DNA from: Pseudomonas sp. S30
GTDB taxonomy: Bacteria > Pseudomonadota > Gammaproteobacteria > Pseudomonadales > Pseudomonadaceae
DNA length: 64,000 nt
Direction of reading: 5' to 3'
Assembly (NCBI RefSeq): GCF_016518545.1
Contig: NZ_JACVTO010000020.1
Span: 45,873-109,872, forward strand
Below are positions 8,933 to 18,109 of this stretch, one piece after another; the stretch's first letter is position 1, and each line of letters begins with the position of its first letter. The notes beneath the pieces are model-generated. The model searched no databases, was not told the DNA's origin, and was given only the letters and a program-made list of their open reading frames with translations. The translations under genes were made by a program, and so were the position numbers.

Positions 8933-11835
8933 GGACTGGGGCTCGATGGAGAATGGGCCAGCAGGTAGCGTGCGACCGCGAGCAGCCGCGCGCACAAGGT
9001 CTCGATGTCCTTGGCCAATGCATCGGTCAAGGGCGCATCGTGCAAGGTTTTTTCCAGATGCTGGCAGAGGCGGTAGAGTGGCTGGGCATTGACTGTTGCA
9101 AGCGAACCGCTGAGCCGGTGCAGGCGCTGTTGCAGTACCAGCGAGTCCGCGTGCTGCAGGCCCTGTTCGAGCTGGGCGATGTCGGCCATCAGGGTTTCGC
9201 CCATCAACTGGCGCATCTGCGGGGACAGCTCGATCCAGTCCGACGTCTGCTGATTTGGATCGTCCACGGCGAAGGATACGTGCTCCAGCGTGTTCCGGCT
9301 TCTGCACTGAGACAGCAACGCCTGACGCAACATGTTCAAGCTCAAGGGTTTCACCACCCAGGCGTTCATGCCCACCGCCAGACAACGCGCCCCCTCTTCA
9401 CGCAGGGCATTGGCGGTCACCCCGATGATAGGCACACTGGCACCTTGAGCGCGAAGCGTACGCGCCAATTCGTATCCACTCAGGCGCGGCATGTTGATGT
9501 CGGTGATCACCAGGTCGAATGGCTGCGCATGCCAGGTCTGCAACGCCTGCTGGCCGTCGCTCGCCACGGTGGGCAAGGCACCGAGCGCTTCTAGCTGTTC
9601 ACGCATCACGGCCTGGCTGATCGGGTCGTCTTCGGCTACCAGAACACGCATGTTCAGGCAGGGTTCACCGACACCCGACCACAAGGGTGTCCCGGTCTGC
9701 GCAGGGCCGGGCGTGTCGACCACCGGCAGGGTGATCAGCAAGGAAAAGCTGCTACCAAGCCCGGGCTCACTGACGGCGCGCATGCGCCCGCCCATCAGCT
9801 CGCTCAGGCGCGCACAGATCGACAGCCCCAGCCCTGCACCGCACCCGCCCTGCCCGGCCGCGGTCTGGTAAAACGGCTTGAACAGCTCGCCGAGCGCGAG
9901 CTCCGGCACACCCACACCGGTGTCGGTCACTTGCCATTGCAGGGACACGCTACGCTCAGTGCGCTCCTGAACGATCAGACGTAGACGCACCCGCCCCGAG
10001 TCGGTGAACTTGATCGCATTGTTCAACAGGTTATGGAGGATCTGCCGGATACGAACAGCATCACCTTCGATCATTCCGGGTAAGTCCGGGTCCAGCTCGG
10101 CCTCGATTTCCAGCCCCTTGTTATGGGCGGTGGCAGTGAACGCCAGCACCGCGTCCTCGACGAGCGCTTCGGGATCGAAAGCTGCCACTTCCAAGGCCAT
10201 TTGCCCAGACTCGATCTTCGATACGTCCAGCACATTGCTGATGAGCTGGAACAGCACCGTCGACGAGCTCTGTATGACATCCAGATACTGACGCTGGCGT
10301 TCGCTCATTTCGGTCAGGGCCAGCAACTCCAGATTACCCAGGACGCCGTACAGCGGTGTACGGATCTCGTGGCTCATGGTGGCGAGGAACACGGTCTTGG
10401 CCTGATTGGCCGCGTTTGCCTGGCGGTGGGACTGGTTCAACAGCAGCTGTTCGGCCACCTGCTGGGTGATGTCGTTGCAGCCGCAGAGAAAGACGTCCTG
10501 CCCTTCATAACGGGTGGCGACTACCACCACCTGCAGATAGCGGTCCGCGAGCAGCAGCGTCATCTCACCCGGCGGCTGATCGCTGTGGTGGTCGACCAGC
10601 AGACGGGTGACTGTCTCGGTACCTCCAAGTTCGCTCGCGCGCTCGTTTTCCAGCAGCAACTGAAAGTCACTCTGGCGTAGTACGAACAACCCTACCGGGG
10701 CGTTGTGAAGCATGCTCCGGTTGAAGGCCTCGCTCTCGAACAGCCGGTCTTGCGCCCGTCGCGCGGGCGCGACGATACGCGTGCGGTACCAGCGATTGAT
10801 CCACAGGGCGGCCAGCATGACGACGATGAGGGTAAGCCCTAGCCCCATCAGAGGCCATCTGGCATAGCGCAGGAACTCCCGGTAGGTGATCGAATACACG
10901 CCAGTCCAACGACGCTCACCGGTCGAGACCATCTTGAAGTGCAGGCTATACCTGTCGAAACTCAGGCCCGGAGGCGTCGATGCCATCTCGTTGGGCTCGC
11001 CCATCACCGTTTCGCCATCCGGCGAAATCAGGGAGAACTGGTTGTGTACCGAAAGCTGCAGCACACGGTCGAACTCATCCATTCGCGATGTGTCCACCAC
11101 CGCGGCCAGCATCATGCCGCCGCCCCGGCTGGGCGCAGGCAGAACGCCGCTGGTGTCCAGCCGGGTAGTCGCGACCAGGTTGTGGCTACCCTCATACAGA
11201 CCCGCAGGCGCGCGTATCCAGTGCACGCGCCGGTCCACCGGGAGGGCATGCCGACTGCTCAGTTGTTCAAGTCGGCCCACGACGCGCTCGAACTGCGGCG
11301 CGGTCAGTTGCAGATGCTGGCGACGATGGCCGACAGCAGGTATGGCCAAGCTGGCCTGGCCCTCTGCCGTCCATACGAACACCTGCGGCGAGGCACCGGA
11401 CGAGCCCGCCCAGAAATCACCATAATAACTGGCAAAGCGTGCCCCCCAACTCAAGGCGTCACGCAGATCTTCTGGCCGCAGAGCTTCCCCGTGGGCCAGT
11501 GAAAAAGGCGTGGACAGCTCCGCGGCACGCGCCTCGAGCAACCTGCGGCGATCAGCTTCCAGCGATACTGCCACCACGACCGGCTGTACCCCTGATGGCT
11601 GGCGTGGTTCCAGTTCCGACACGCTGCGCAAAAAGGTCTCGTGCTCGGTAATGAGCTCGAGCATGCGTGCGAAGTGGAACGCCGCGCGCTGCTGCTCGGA
11701 CTCGAGCAACCGCGAAGTAGCCCAGTAGCCGACGCCTGAAAACAGCAGCAGGAGGCCGCTGAGCAGCACCAAGGCCTTGTTGAGACGCTGGGAACTTTTC
11801 GCCAATTTATCCAGGCGTAGACTGGCGTGCTTCAT
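8929..11835 (-). CDS. rcsC: RcsC-like hybrid sensor kinase with receiver and HPt domains
   Basis: A 968-residue hybrid kinase. Two membrane segments (about residues 20-40 and 328-347) flank a periplasmic sensor region; a PAS-like linker (about 368-460) follows. His489 in FLATMSHEIRTPLYG is the kinase histidine, followed by an ATPase domain, a receiver with Asp779 (ITDINMPRLSGYEL), and a C-terminal HPt domain with His906 (LHRLSGSLATVN). This is the full four-step phosphorelay in one chain, delivering phosphate to the RcsB-like regulator encoded by the overlapping downstream gene. A 106-base gap separates it from the EAL gene upstream, so it probably has its own promoter. Confidence 0.88.
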   Translation of the reverse strand: MKHASLRLDKLAKSSQRLNKALVLLSGLLLLFSGVGYWATSRLLESEQQRAAFHFARMLELITEHETFLRSVSELEPRQPSGVQPVVVAVSLEADRRRLLEARAAELSTPFSLAHGEALRPEDLRDALSWGARFASYYGDFWAGSSGASPQVFVWTAEGQASLAIPAVGHRRQHLQLTAPQFERVVGRLEQLSSRHALPVDRRVHWIRAPAGLYEGSHNLVATTRLDTSGVLPAPSRGGGMMLAAVVDTSRMDEFDRVLQLSVHNQFSLISPDGETVMGEPNEMASTPPGLSFDRYSLHFKMVSTGERRWTGVYSITYREFLRYARWPLMGLGLTLIVVMLAALWINRWYRTRIVAPARRAQDRLFESEAFNRSMLHNAPVGLFVLRQSDFQLLLENERASELGGTETVTRLLVDHHSDQPPGEMTLLLADRYLQVVVVATRYEGQDVFLCGCNDITQQVAEQLLLNQSHRQANAANQAKTVFLATMSHEIRTPLYGVLGNLELLALTEMSERQRQYLDVIQSSSTVLFQLISNVLDVSKIESGQMALEVAAFDPEALVEDAVLAFTATAHNKGLEIEAELDPDLPGMIEGDAVRIRQILHNLLNNAIKFTDSGRVRLRLIVQERTERSVSLQWQVTDTGVGVPELALGELFKPFYQTAAGQGGCGAGLGLSICARLSELMGGRMRAVSEPGLGSSFSLLITLPVVDTPGPAQTGTPLWSGVGEPCLNMRVLVAEDDPISQAVMREQLEALGALPTVASDGQQALQTWHAQPFDLVITDINMPRLSGYELARTLRAQGASVPIIGVTANALREEGARCLAVGMNAWVVKPLSLNMLRQALLSQCRSRNTLEHVSFAVDDPNQQTSDWIELSPQMRQLMGETLMADIAQLEQGLQHADSLVLQQRLHRLSGSLATVNAQPLYRLCQHLEKTLHDAPLTDALAKDIETLCARLLAVARYLLAHSPSSPSP

Positions 11836-11917
11836 AGCTGCGATGGCCCTGATCGTGGAATGGCGAAGCGGATGCGTCAGATCCTCGCATCGAGCGCCCT
11901 CCTGGGCTTCATCTTCA

Positions 11918-11935
11918 AGCTGAAACGTTTTAGCT
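11918..11935. promoter_or_regulatory. 18-bp near-perfect palindrome between the EAL gene and the kinase gene
   Basis: AGCTGAAACGTTTTAGCT is a palindrome with a single mismatched pair and no loop. It lies seven bases past the EAL gene and 83 bases upstream of the RcsC-like kinase start. The loopless symmetry is more like a protein-binding operator than a terminator, but no T run or known consensus fixes its role. Confidence 0.45.
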
Positions 11936-11941
11936 ACCTGA

Positions 11942-13141
11942 CTAAGATAGCATTGATCTCGGTCGCTCCACGCTGATCAGGGTGCCGATTTCATCTGCGC
12001 TGACCGCGGGTGAGACGATGAATCCCTGCACCTGGTGGCACTGCATGCGCCTGAGTACCTCCAGCTCGGCACGGGTTTCCACGCCTTCTGCCACCGTCAC
12101 CATGTTCAGCTCGCGTCCGAGTTGCACGATGCTCAGCACCGCCGACGCCTGCTGCTCATTGTCGGCGCATCCGTGGATCAGGGAGCGGTCGATCTTCAGT
12201 TCGGTGAACGGCGTCGAGACAAGGTTGAAATATGAGCTGTAGCCTTTGCCGAAATCATCCTGCGCCAGGCCGAACCCCATCATCCGCAAGCGGCACGCCC
12301 CGGCGTAGTAGTTGCTCGACTGCTGTGTGGTGGAGCTCTCTGTCAGCTCGAACGTGATATGCCTTGGCCTGGCCTGGCTCAGACGGACCTGGGCTAGCAG
12401 ACGTTCGATCAGGCCTTCCTGGTCCAGCAGGTGGGTCGGCAAATTGATCGACACCGGCAGCGGGTGACCGATCCTGGTCCACTGCGCCTGCGCCTTGAGT
12501 GTCTGCGCAAGCATGCTGGTGAGCAGCTGCACTTCCAGCTCGGCGTGCTCGATATCGGCGAGAAAATCACGCGGCATCAACAGCCCTTCTGCCGGATGCA
12601 CCCAGCGTACCAGGGCTTCGGCGCCGACGATGTTGCCATCGTGCAGCGCTTTCTTCGGCTGGAACCAGGCCTGTATCTCGCCGTTGCCCAGTGCACTGGC
12701 GAGCGTCTGCGGAGCACGACAGCCGGTCGGGCGAGTACGAAATGTCCGAGCCTGTTCGACGCGCTCATTCAGACTTTCGCGCAATTCGAGCAGGTTACGC
12801 GCCCCCAGCGGTTTGGGCAGCAGGCCTACTACGCACAAGCCCAGATTCTTGGCTACCTGCCCAGCGCCGATCAACATGCGTCGAGAAGCGGCGCTCATCA
12901 ACGCGAGCGCAGGAGGAGAAGGTAGATGCGCCAAGGCCTGGATCAGCTGGATACCGTCCATGTGCGGCATCATCAGGTCGGTGAGCAGCAGATCGAAAGA
13001 ACTCGCTGCCACGCGTTGCAGGGCCGAGGCGCCATCCCAGGCGATGTCGACCTCGAAGTGACCCACGCTTTCGAACAGGGCCGCTAGCGAGCGGCACTGG
13101 AAAGGATGGTCCTCTACGATGAGCACCCGATAGACCGTCAC
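11942..13141 (-). CDS. pvrR: PvrR/RocR-like response regulator with EAL phosphodiesterase domain
   Basis: A 399-residue receiver-EAL protein expected to hydrolyse cyclic-di-GMP. The receiver has Asp55 in LLTDLMMPHMDG. The EAL domain shows its catalytic signature at residues 174-180 (AEALVRW), the ELTES-type motif (FELTESS), the loop motif DDFGKGYSS, KIDRSLI and AEGVET, so all main catalytic motifs look intact. The start is a GTG at 13141 whose last bases overlap the kinase stop (GTGA). The frame continues upstream inside the kinase gene. In P. aeruginosa, PvrR lowers biofilm and fimbrial output from cupD, and RocR plays a similar role in the Roc system. Confidence 0.87.
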   Translation of the reverse strand: MTVYRVLIVEDHPFQCRSLAALFESVGHFEVDIAWDGASALQRVAASSFDLLLTDLMMPHMDGIQLIQALAHLPSPPALALMSAASRRMLIGAGQVAKNLGLCVVGLLPKPLGARNLLELRESLNERVEQARTFRTRPTGCRAPQTLASALGNGEIQAWFQPKKALHDGNIVGAEALVRWVHPAEGLLMPRDFLADIEHAELEVQLLTSMLAQTLKAQAQWTRIGHPLPVSINLPTHLLDQEGLIERLLAQVRLSQARPRHITFELTESSTTQQSSNYYAGACRLRMMGFGLAQDDFGKGYSSYFNLVSTPFTELKIDRSLIHGCADNEQQASAVLSIVQLGRELNMVTVAEGVETRAELEVLRRMQCHQVQGFIVSPAVSADEIGTLISVERPRSMLS

Positions 13142-15969
13142 GGTGCGCTCCCTTGGGAGGTCTGCAGGCACTGATACAGCGCGTGCAGGGTGAAGGGTTT
13201 GACCAGAAACCGATCCATGCCCGCGCCCAGGCAACGCTCGGCCTCATCGAGCATTGCGTTGGCGGTTGCGCCGATGATGGGCACCCGACAACCCAGTTGT
13301 CGCAGTTGCTCGGTCAGTTCGTAGCCATTGATGCGCGGCATGTTGACGTCTGTGATGACGATATCGAATGGCGCCTCCTGCCAGCGCGCAATGGCCTCGA
13401 CACCATCGCGGGCGAGCACCACCCGACAACCGAGTTCCTCGAGCTGATCGCGCAGGATCAGTTGGTTGATCACGTTGTCCTCGGCAACCAGTACGCGCAG
13501 GTGCAGGGACGGCTCATGCAGCGATGCTGGCGCGCCGGTGCTCACCGCAGGCGGCGTACCCTGCGCCTGACTCACCGCCTGGTTGAGCCCGCGCAGGCTA
13601 TTGAGCCCCACGTGCCAGCGTCGCGGCGTGACCCTCAGCATGCCGTGGCTGTCAGCGCAGACCAGCACGCACGTGCCTGGCCACTGCGGCCACACTACCC
13701 GGCTGGACGCGTCGATGCACAGTTCGACGAGTACGGCATCGCTGGGCACCTGCGTCATGTCGGGCACACCAACCTGCACGCGGGCGCCCCAGTGCCGAAG
13801 CCAGGCCGCGGCGTGCTCGGCCACCTGAACGTTGACGCACTCCACGTACACCCATTCATCGAGCAGCGGCTCGACCCAGGCATGCTGTGGGTGCTCGGCA
13901 ATCGCTTCCAGAGGCAGGGTGAAGGCAAAGCTGCTGCCCAATCCCGGTTCGCTGAAAACCCGTAATGCACCATCCATCAAGTCCACCAGGCGCTTGCAGA
14001 TCGACAGGCCCAATCCGGTGCCAGCCACCAGATTGGTACGGTTGCCGCTCTGGAAGAACGGCTCGAACAGGTGCGCCTGGTCAGCGGCAGGTATGCCCTG
14101 GCCGGTGTCCACCACCTGCCAGCGCAGCAGTTGCCGCTGGCCCTGCTCGATCAGGTCCAGACGCACGACGATGCGCCCTTTGGCGGTGAACTTGACCGCG
14201 TTGCTCAACAGGTTCCCGAGCACCTGCCGCGTGCGCGTGGCATCACCCATCACCTGCACCGGCACCTCGGGGTCGAGAAAACCCAAGAGCTGCAGCCCCT
14301 TGGTTTGCGCCGCGCCCGCGCAGCTCTGCAGCAGATCCTCGGTCAGTTCCAGTGGCGAGAATGCGCTCAGTTCAAGGGCCAATTGTCCCGCTTCGATCTT
14401 CGACACCTCCAGCACATCGCAAATCAGCTGCAACAGCGTGGCTGATGACCCCTCGATCGCGTCGAGATAGCCGCGCTGGCGATCGTCGAGTTGCGTCCGT
14501 CCGAGCAGTTCCAGGGTCGCGAGCACGCCGTACAGCGGCGTCCGGATCTCATGGCTCATGGTCGCCAGGAACAGCGTCTTGGCCTCGTTCGCGGCATCGG
14601 CCAGCGTGCGCGCCTGTTGCAACGCCAATTCGATAGACTTGCGCTCGGTGATATCGCTGAAGGCGCAGATGAGCACCTCCTCACCGCGATAGCGGGTGGC
14701 AGCATAACTGAGGTAGAGGTGGCGGCCATCGGCCATCTGCTGCTCCTCGGCCGTGCTCTTGCTGCTGGCCAGGCCAAAGGCGCGATCCACCCAGTCACGG
14801 CACAGCCGTGCGCGCTCGTCGCCCTGCCCTAGCCATCGCTCAGACAGGGGATTCTCCAGTACCATGGCGCCGTCGGTACGGCGCAGCACACACAAGGCGA
14901 CAGGTGCGATGCGGATCACGGCACTGCTGAACGCTTCGCTTTCCACCAGCGCGTCGATGCGCGCCGCGGCCGGCGCGATCAGCCGCTGCTCGATACGGCG
15001 TACCAACCACAGCATCGACAAAATCGTCAGCAGGCAGCTGAGCAAGGCCAGGGCAGCCGGCATGGCCAGCGCCGGCAACAGCGAGCGCAATTGCAGGCTG
15101 TAGACGATCTGCCAACCGGCATAGTCCAGGGGCTTGCGAATCGTCAGGCGCTCGGGCAGCCACTGCCCTCCTTCCCAGCCGAAGCTGTGGGTCCTGTGCT
15201 GTTCGCTGAGCGAACGGGCGGGCGCATGGTGTTGCAGCGCATTGCTGACGATGAGCTGGCCACTGCCATCGAGCAGCTTGAAATCACCGGCCTGCTTGTG
15301 TTGCAAGGCCTTGATCAGGTCAGGTCCCTCTACCTCGATGCCCAGCCAGCCGGACGCCAGGTCCCGCTCGTCCAGACGAATGAAGAGGTACAGGGGCGAA
15401 TCCAGCCGACCCGCAGCGGTCAGCCATAGCTCGTTACGGGCAGGATCGTCGTCGGCATCGCGTATCCGTTGCACGATGCCTGGCGCGAGATCGGCCAAAG
15501 GGGTCGTCTCGCCGGCCGAGACCGAGCTGAACAGACGTTGCACTTGACCGCCGCGGGTATGCGGGACGTAGATCAGATTGACCTGGCTGGCGCTCAGATG
15601 ATCGAGCACTCGTCGTGTCAACCACAGACTCCAGATCTCCCGGCCATTGCCCAGGCGCAAGTGCACCTCCTCTTCAGGTATGTCACCGATCACCGCCTGT
15701 GTCGCGTCGCGGTGACGGACGGTTGATAGCCCCAGGCTCTTGAGCAGCGTCTGGCGGCTGACGAAGAAGCTCTGGGCATCGAACACCGCTTCATTCATGT
15801 ATCGCCGATGCAGCGAGATGTCCTGATCGAGCGCCAGACGCAGGTAGCTGTAGGCGCCGACGCACACGCCGGCCACCAGGGTTATGGCAAAAAGCCGCAA
15901 GAGCGCGCGTGCGGTAAGCGGCGTCGACAGGTTCCAGTGGGCGGTGGGGATCAAGTGTGCGGCGTTCAT
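13138..15969 (-). CDS. pvrS: PvrS/RocS-like hybrid sensor kinase without HPt
   Basis: A 943-residue hybrid kinase with two membrane segments (about residues 24-42 and 297-323) enclosing a large periplasmic sensor region. A PAS-like segment follows (about 345-440, ending CAFSDITERK), then a HisKA domain with His473 (FLATMSHEIRTPLYG), an ATPase domain, and a C-terminal receiver with Asp874 (ITDVNMPRINGYEL). The chain ends directly after the receiver, so the HPt found in the neighbouring kinase is absent. That suggests it uses another HPt, plausibly the one in the RcsC-like kinase. It is coupled to the EAL gene by a four-base overlap. Upstream lies a copy of the repeated box (16005-16018). Confidence 0.85.
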   Translation of the reverse strand: MNAAHLIPTAHWNLSTPLTARALLRLFAITLVAGVCVGAYSYLRLALDQDISLHRRYMNEAVFDAQSFFVSRQTLLKSLGLSTVRHRDATQAVIGDIPEEEVHLRLGNGREIWSLWLTRRVLDHLSASQVNLIYVPHTRGGQVQRLFSSVSAGETTPLADLAPGIVQRIRDADDDPARNELWLTAAGRLDSPLYLFIRLDERDLASGWLGIEVEGPDLIKALQHKQAGDFKLLDGSGQLIVSNALQHHAPARSLSEQHRTHSFGWEGGQWLPERLTIRKPLDYAGWQIVYSLQLRSLLPALAMPAALALLSCLLTILSMLWLVRRIEQRLIAPAAARIDALVESEAFSSAVIRIAPVALCVLRRTDGAMVLENPLSERWLGQGDERARLCRDWVDRAFGLASSKSTAEEQQMADGRHLYLSYAATRYRGEEVLICAFSDITERKSIELALQQARTLADAANEAKTLFLATMSHEIRTPLYGVLATLELLGRTQLDDRQRGYLDAIEGSSATLLQLICDVLEVSKIEAGQLALELSAFSPLELTEDLLQSCAGAAQTKGLQLLGFLDPEVPVQVMGDATRTRQVLGNLLSNAVKFTAKGRIVVRLDLIEQGQRQLLRWQVVDTGQGIPAADQAHLFEPFFQSGNRTNLVAGTGLGLSICKRLVDLMDGALRVFSEPGLGSSFAFTLPLEAIAEHPQHAWVEPLLDEWVYVECVNVQVAEHAAAWLRHWGARVQVGVPDMTQVPSDAVLVELCIDASSRVVWPQWPGTCVLVCADSHGMLRVTPRRWHVGLNSLRGLNQAVSQAQGTPPAVSTGAPASLHEPSLHLRVLVAEDNVINQLILRDQLEELGCRVVLARDGVEAIARWQEAPFDIVITDVNMPRINGYELTEQLRQLGCRVPIIGATANAMLDEAERCLGAGMDRFLVKPFTLHALYQCLQTSQGSAP

Positions 15970-16004
15970 CCACCCAGGCTAGATGGGCTGAGGAAGCGGT
16001 AGAA

Positions 16005-16018
16005 TAAGACGGATCTCA
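16005..16018 (-). promoter_or_regulatory. RcsB-box-like element upstream of the pvrS-like kinase
   Basis: TAAGACGGATCTCA lies 36 bases upstream of the kinase start, inside the 81-base gap after the second chaperone gene. The 16 bases from 16007 to 16022 are identical to 22141-22156 upstream of the fimbrial subunit gene. The element has the imperfect dyad TAAGA-N4-TCTCA and the RGA...TCT spacing of enterobacterial RcsB boxes. Confidence 0.55.
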
Positions 16019-16050
16019 AAAGGCCCGTTCTCAGGCGAGGTCATCGGCTT

Positions 16051-16767
16051 TCACCGCAACCTGGACGTGGCCAGCTGATCGTTGCCTCCATCGTCTATCC
16101 ACTGATAGGCCACTTCATCGTCAGGCCTCGGGGACGCCGCCACAGTCGCGAACCGGTGCCGGGAGAACGGCGCCAGGGTTGCACCACCCAGCGATGTGAT
16201 CGTCCTGCCACGTACGCTGAGGTCGGCCAGCGTGATGTAGTAAGGCGTGGGGTTCTCTACCTGGACGCTGTTGTCCGTCCGGGTGAAGCGCAGCTGCTCG
16301 GGTGCGCGCTCGGCATCGGCCTTGAGCGCCGTCGGGCGGTAGATGACCTTCATCTGGGTCCGCAGGGTGACCGTCAGCCGCGCCTGGCCATCGCCGGGCT
16401 CGGCGTCGGTTCTGGGCGGGATCTCGTAGAGGTTCAGCCAGTACAACGACTCACGGTCGCTGGCGAGGGTTTGGCCGGTGGCCAGTACCCGCACACTGCG
16501 CTGCTGGCCTGGCTCCAGGCGAAACACTGCAGGCAGGGGCATGAAAGGCGCCTCGGCGGTATCGGGCTCGGCATCCACCGCGCCGTCGTCGATCCAGGTC
16601 TGCACGAGCACTGGATAGGTGTTCTGATTGACCAGCGCCAGAGAAACCTCACGTTGGCCTTGTTCGAGGATCAGGCGGGTGCGTTCGGCCGTCACACCTG
16701 CGCAGGCTTGCAGGCTCGCAGTCCAGATCAGCGCCACCAAGAGAACACGCAGGCGCTCACTGGACAC
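16051..16767 (-). CDS. Second periplasmic fimbrial chaperone (CupA5/CupD5-like)
   Basis: A 238-residue PapD-type chaperone with a signal peptide (VLLVALIWTASLQACA). The chaperone signature appears in the N-terminal domain (AERTRLILEQGQREVSLALVN, then APFMPLPAVFRLEPGQQ), followed by LYWLNLYEIPPR, the conserved G-strand neighbourhood. Chaperones hold fimbrial subunits in a folding-competent state by donor-strand complementation before delivery to the usher. Being last of five genes, after the adhesin gene, matches the cupA/cupD organisation, where the second chaperone is thought to serve the tip adhesin. It overlaps the adhesin gene by 11 bases. Confidence 0.88.
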   Translation of the reverse strand: MSSERLRVLLVALIWTASLQACAGVTAERTRLILEQGQREVSLALVNQNTYPVLVQTWIDDGAVDAEPDTAEAPFMPLPAVFRLEPGQQRSVRVLATGQTLASDRESLYWLNLYEIPPRTDAEPGDGQARLTVTLRTQMKVIYRPTALKADAERAPEQLRFTRTDNSVQVENPTPYYITLADLSVRGRTITSLGGATLAPFSRHRFATVAASPRPDDEVAYQWIDDGGNDQLATSRLR

Positions 16768-18109
16768 GGATGATCACCTGCGCCGTCGCCTCTATTCGAC
16801 CAGCCGTGACCGTGGGCTGGGTGCCGGACCTCAGCTTTTCCAGCCGCGCACGGAACGTTTCGGTGTAATGCACGATGCCACTCGCGCTGGCCGTCTGGTC
16901 GGCACCGGTGCCGATGACCGGGTACCAGCCACGGGCTTGTGCAGCGCTGCCATTGGCTGAGTCCTCATTCGCCAGAAGGGTCATCGGGCTGCCATCACGC
17001 AGCAGGCGAATGCCGACACCCTCAGCCATGCCTGGCTGTCCGTAACGGTCGGAGACCAGATACGACAGACCCCCTTGGGCGTTGAGCAAGCCCAATGCAG
17101 AAGAGGCGGCCAAGGCACCGCTGGAGACCTTGATGCCCAGCGCCGTGGCATTGACACCCGTGCCATTGACCGCACCGCTCTGACACCGCAAAGACACCTG
17201 AAACGGCAGCTCGCGACTGCCGCCGGCGTTCACCTCGTTCAGGGACATGCTCGGGAACACCACGTACGGCGTGACGGTGGTCACAGCGCAAGTGGGAAAA
17301 CGCTTGAGCGTGACTTTGTTGAACAGCGACAGGGATCCAGGCCAGTTGGCGTACCAGCCTGCCCAGTTGCCATAGTGCGTCTGGCCCACCGTGGGGTAGC
17401 TCAGCCCGGGCCCCTTGATCGCGATGTAGCCGGAGGGCTCGGGATAGCCGTAGATCTGCGAGGGTGTCGTTGCGCTGTAGTAACTGTAGGTGGGATCGAT
17501 CGGTGCGCTGAACAACTCGGCGCGTACGGCACTGAGGTTCTTTGCCTTGACCAACTGATAGCCTCGCGAGTCGATGTCCAGGCCGGTCAGCAGCCGCTCG
17601 CGCCATACGTCGGTGAAATACTGCCCCGTTTCCATGTGGGTCAGGCGCAGTAGCACGTTCGGCCAGGCCGTACGGTAAGCCGCTTGCAGGCCGATCCCAT
17701 TGCCGACGCTGTCGCCGCCCTGGAACCAGCCGCTGTAGGGATCGTCGCCGTTGAGCGAGAACATTTCATAGACCGGGTCGCTGGCTGCGCAGCGAAACAG
17801 CACCTGCTCCGGGTCATAACCGCCGGCTGCGCCGTACTGGGTGAAGGGGGTGACCGAGCTGGCGATCAACGCGGGATAGGGCATGAAGCTCGGATCGCTG
17901 ACATTGATCACGCTGGGCAGGCCCATCGATCCATTGCAAGCGCCCGTGCACGCTCCAGGCCAGGCCCTGGCCGTGCCCTCGCCCGGACGGATGGCCGCCA
18001 GGTCGGTGGTGGTTGCCGAACCCACCGCTGTGACACGGTAACAGGTAGCCCAGGTGTCGTGCCCGAGCAGCGACAGGATCAGCGGCAACAGCTGCAGAAT
18101 GCGTCTCAT
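16757..18109 (-). CDS. Fimbrial tip adhesin (CupA4/CupD4-like)
   Basis: A 450-residue secreted protein with a signal peptide (LLPLILSLLGHDTWA) followed by a long N-terminal region rich in Cys, Gly and aromatic residues, then a C-terminal pilin-like domain beginning near AVTTVTPYVVFPSMSLNEV. It ends in RIEATAQVIIRVQ, the amphipathic terminal strand expected for donor-strand exchange. The two-domain form and the position between usher and second chaperone identify it as the tip adhesin. The receptor-binding part has no motif I can name. The start overlaps the usher stop by four bases. Confidence 0.82.
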   Translation of the reverse strand: MRRILQLLPLILSLLGHDTWATCYRVTAVGSATTTDLAAIRPGEGTARAWPGACTGACNGSMGLPSVINVSDPSFMPYPALIASSVTPFTQYGAAGGYDPEQVLFRCAASDPVYEMFSLNGDDPYSGWFQGGDSVGNGIGLQAAYRTAWPNVLLRLTHMETGQYFTDVWRERLLTGLDIDSRGYQLVKAKNLSAVRAELFSAPIDPTYSYYSATTPSQIYGYPEPSGYIAIKGPGLSYPTVGQTHYGNWAGWYANWPGSLSLFNKVTLKRFPTCAVTTVTPYVVFPSMSLNEVNAGGSRELPFQVSLRCQSGAVNGTGVNATALGIKVSSGALAASSALGLLNAQGGLSYLVSDRYGQPGMAEGVGIRLLRDGSPMTLLANEDSANGSAAQARGWYPVIGTGADQTASASGIVHYTETFRARLEKLRSGTQPTVTAGRIEATAQVIIRVQ

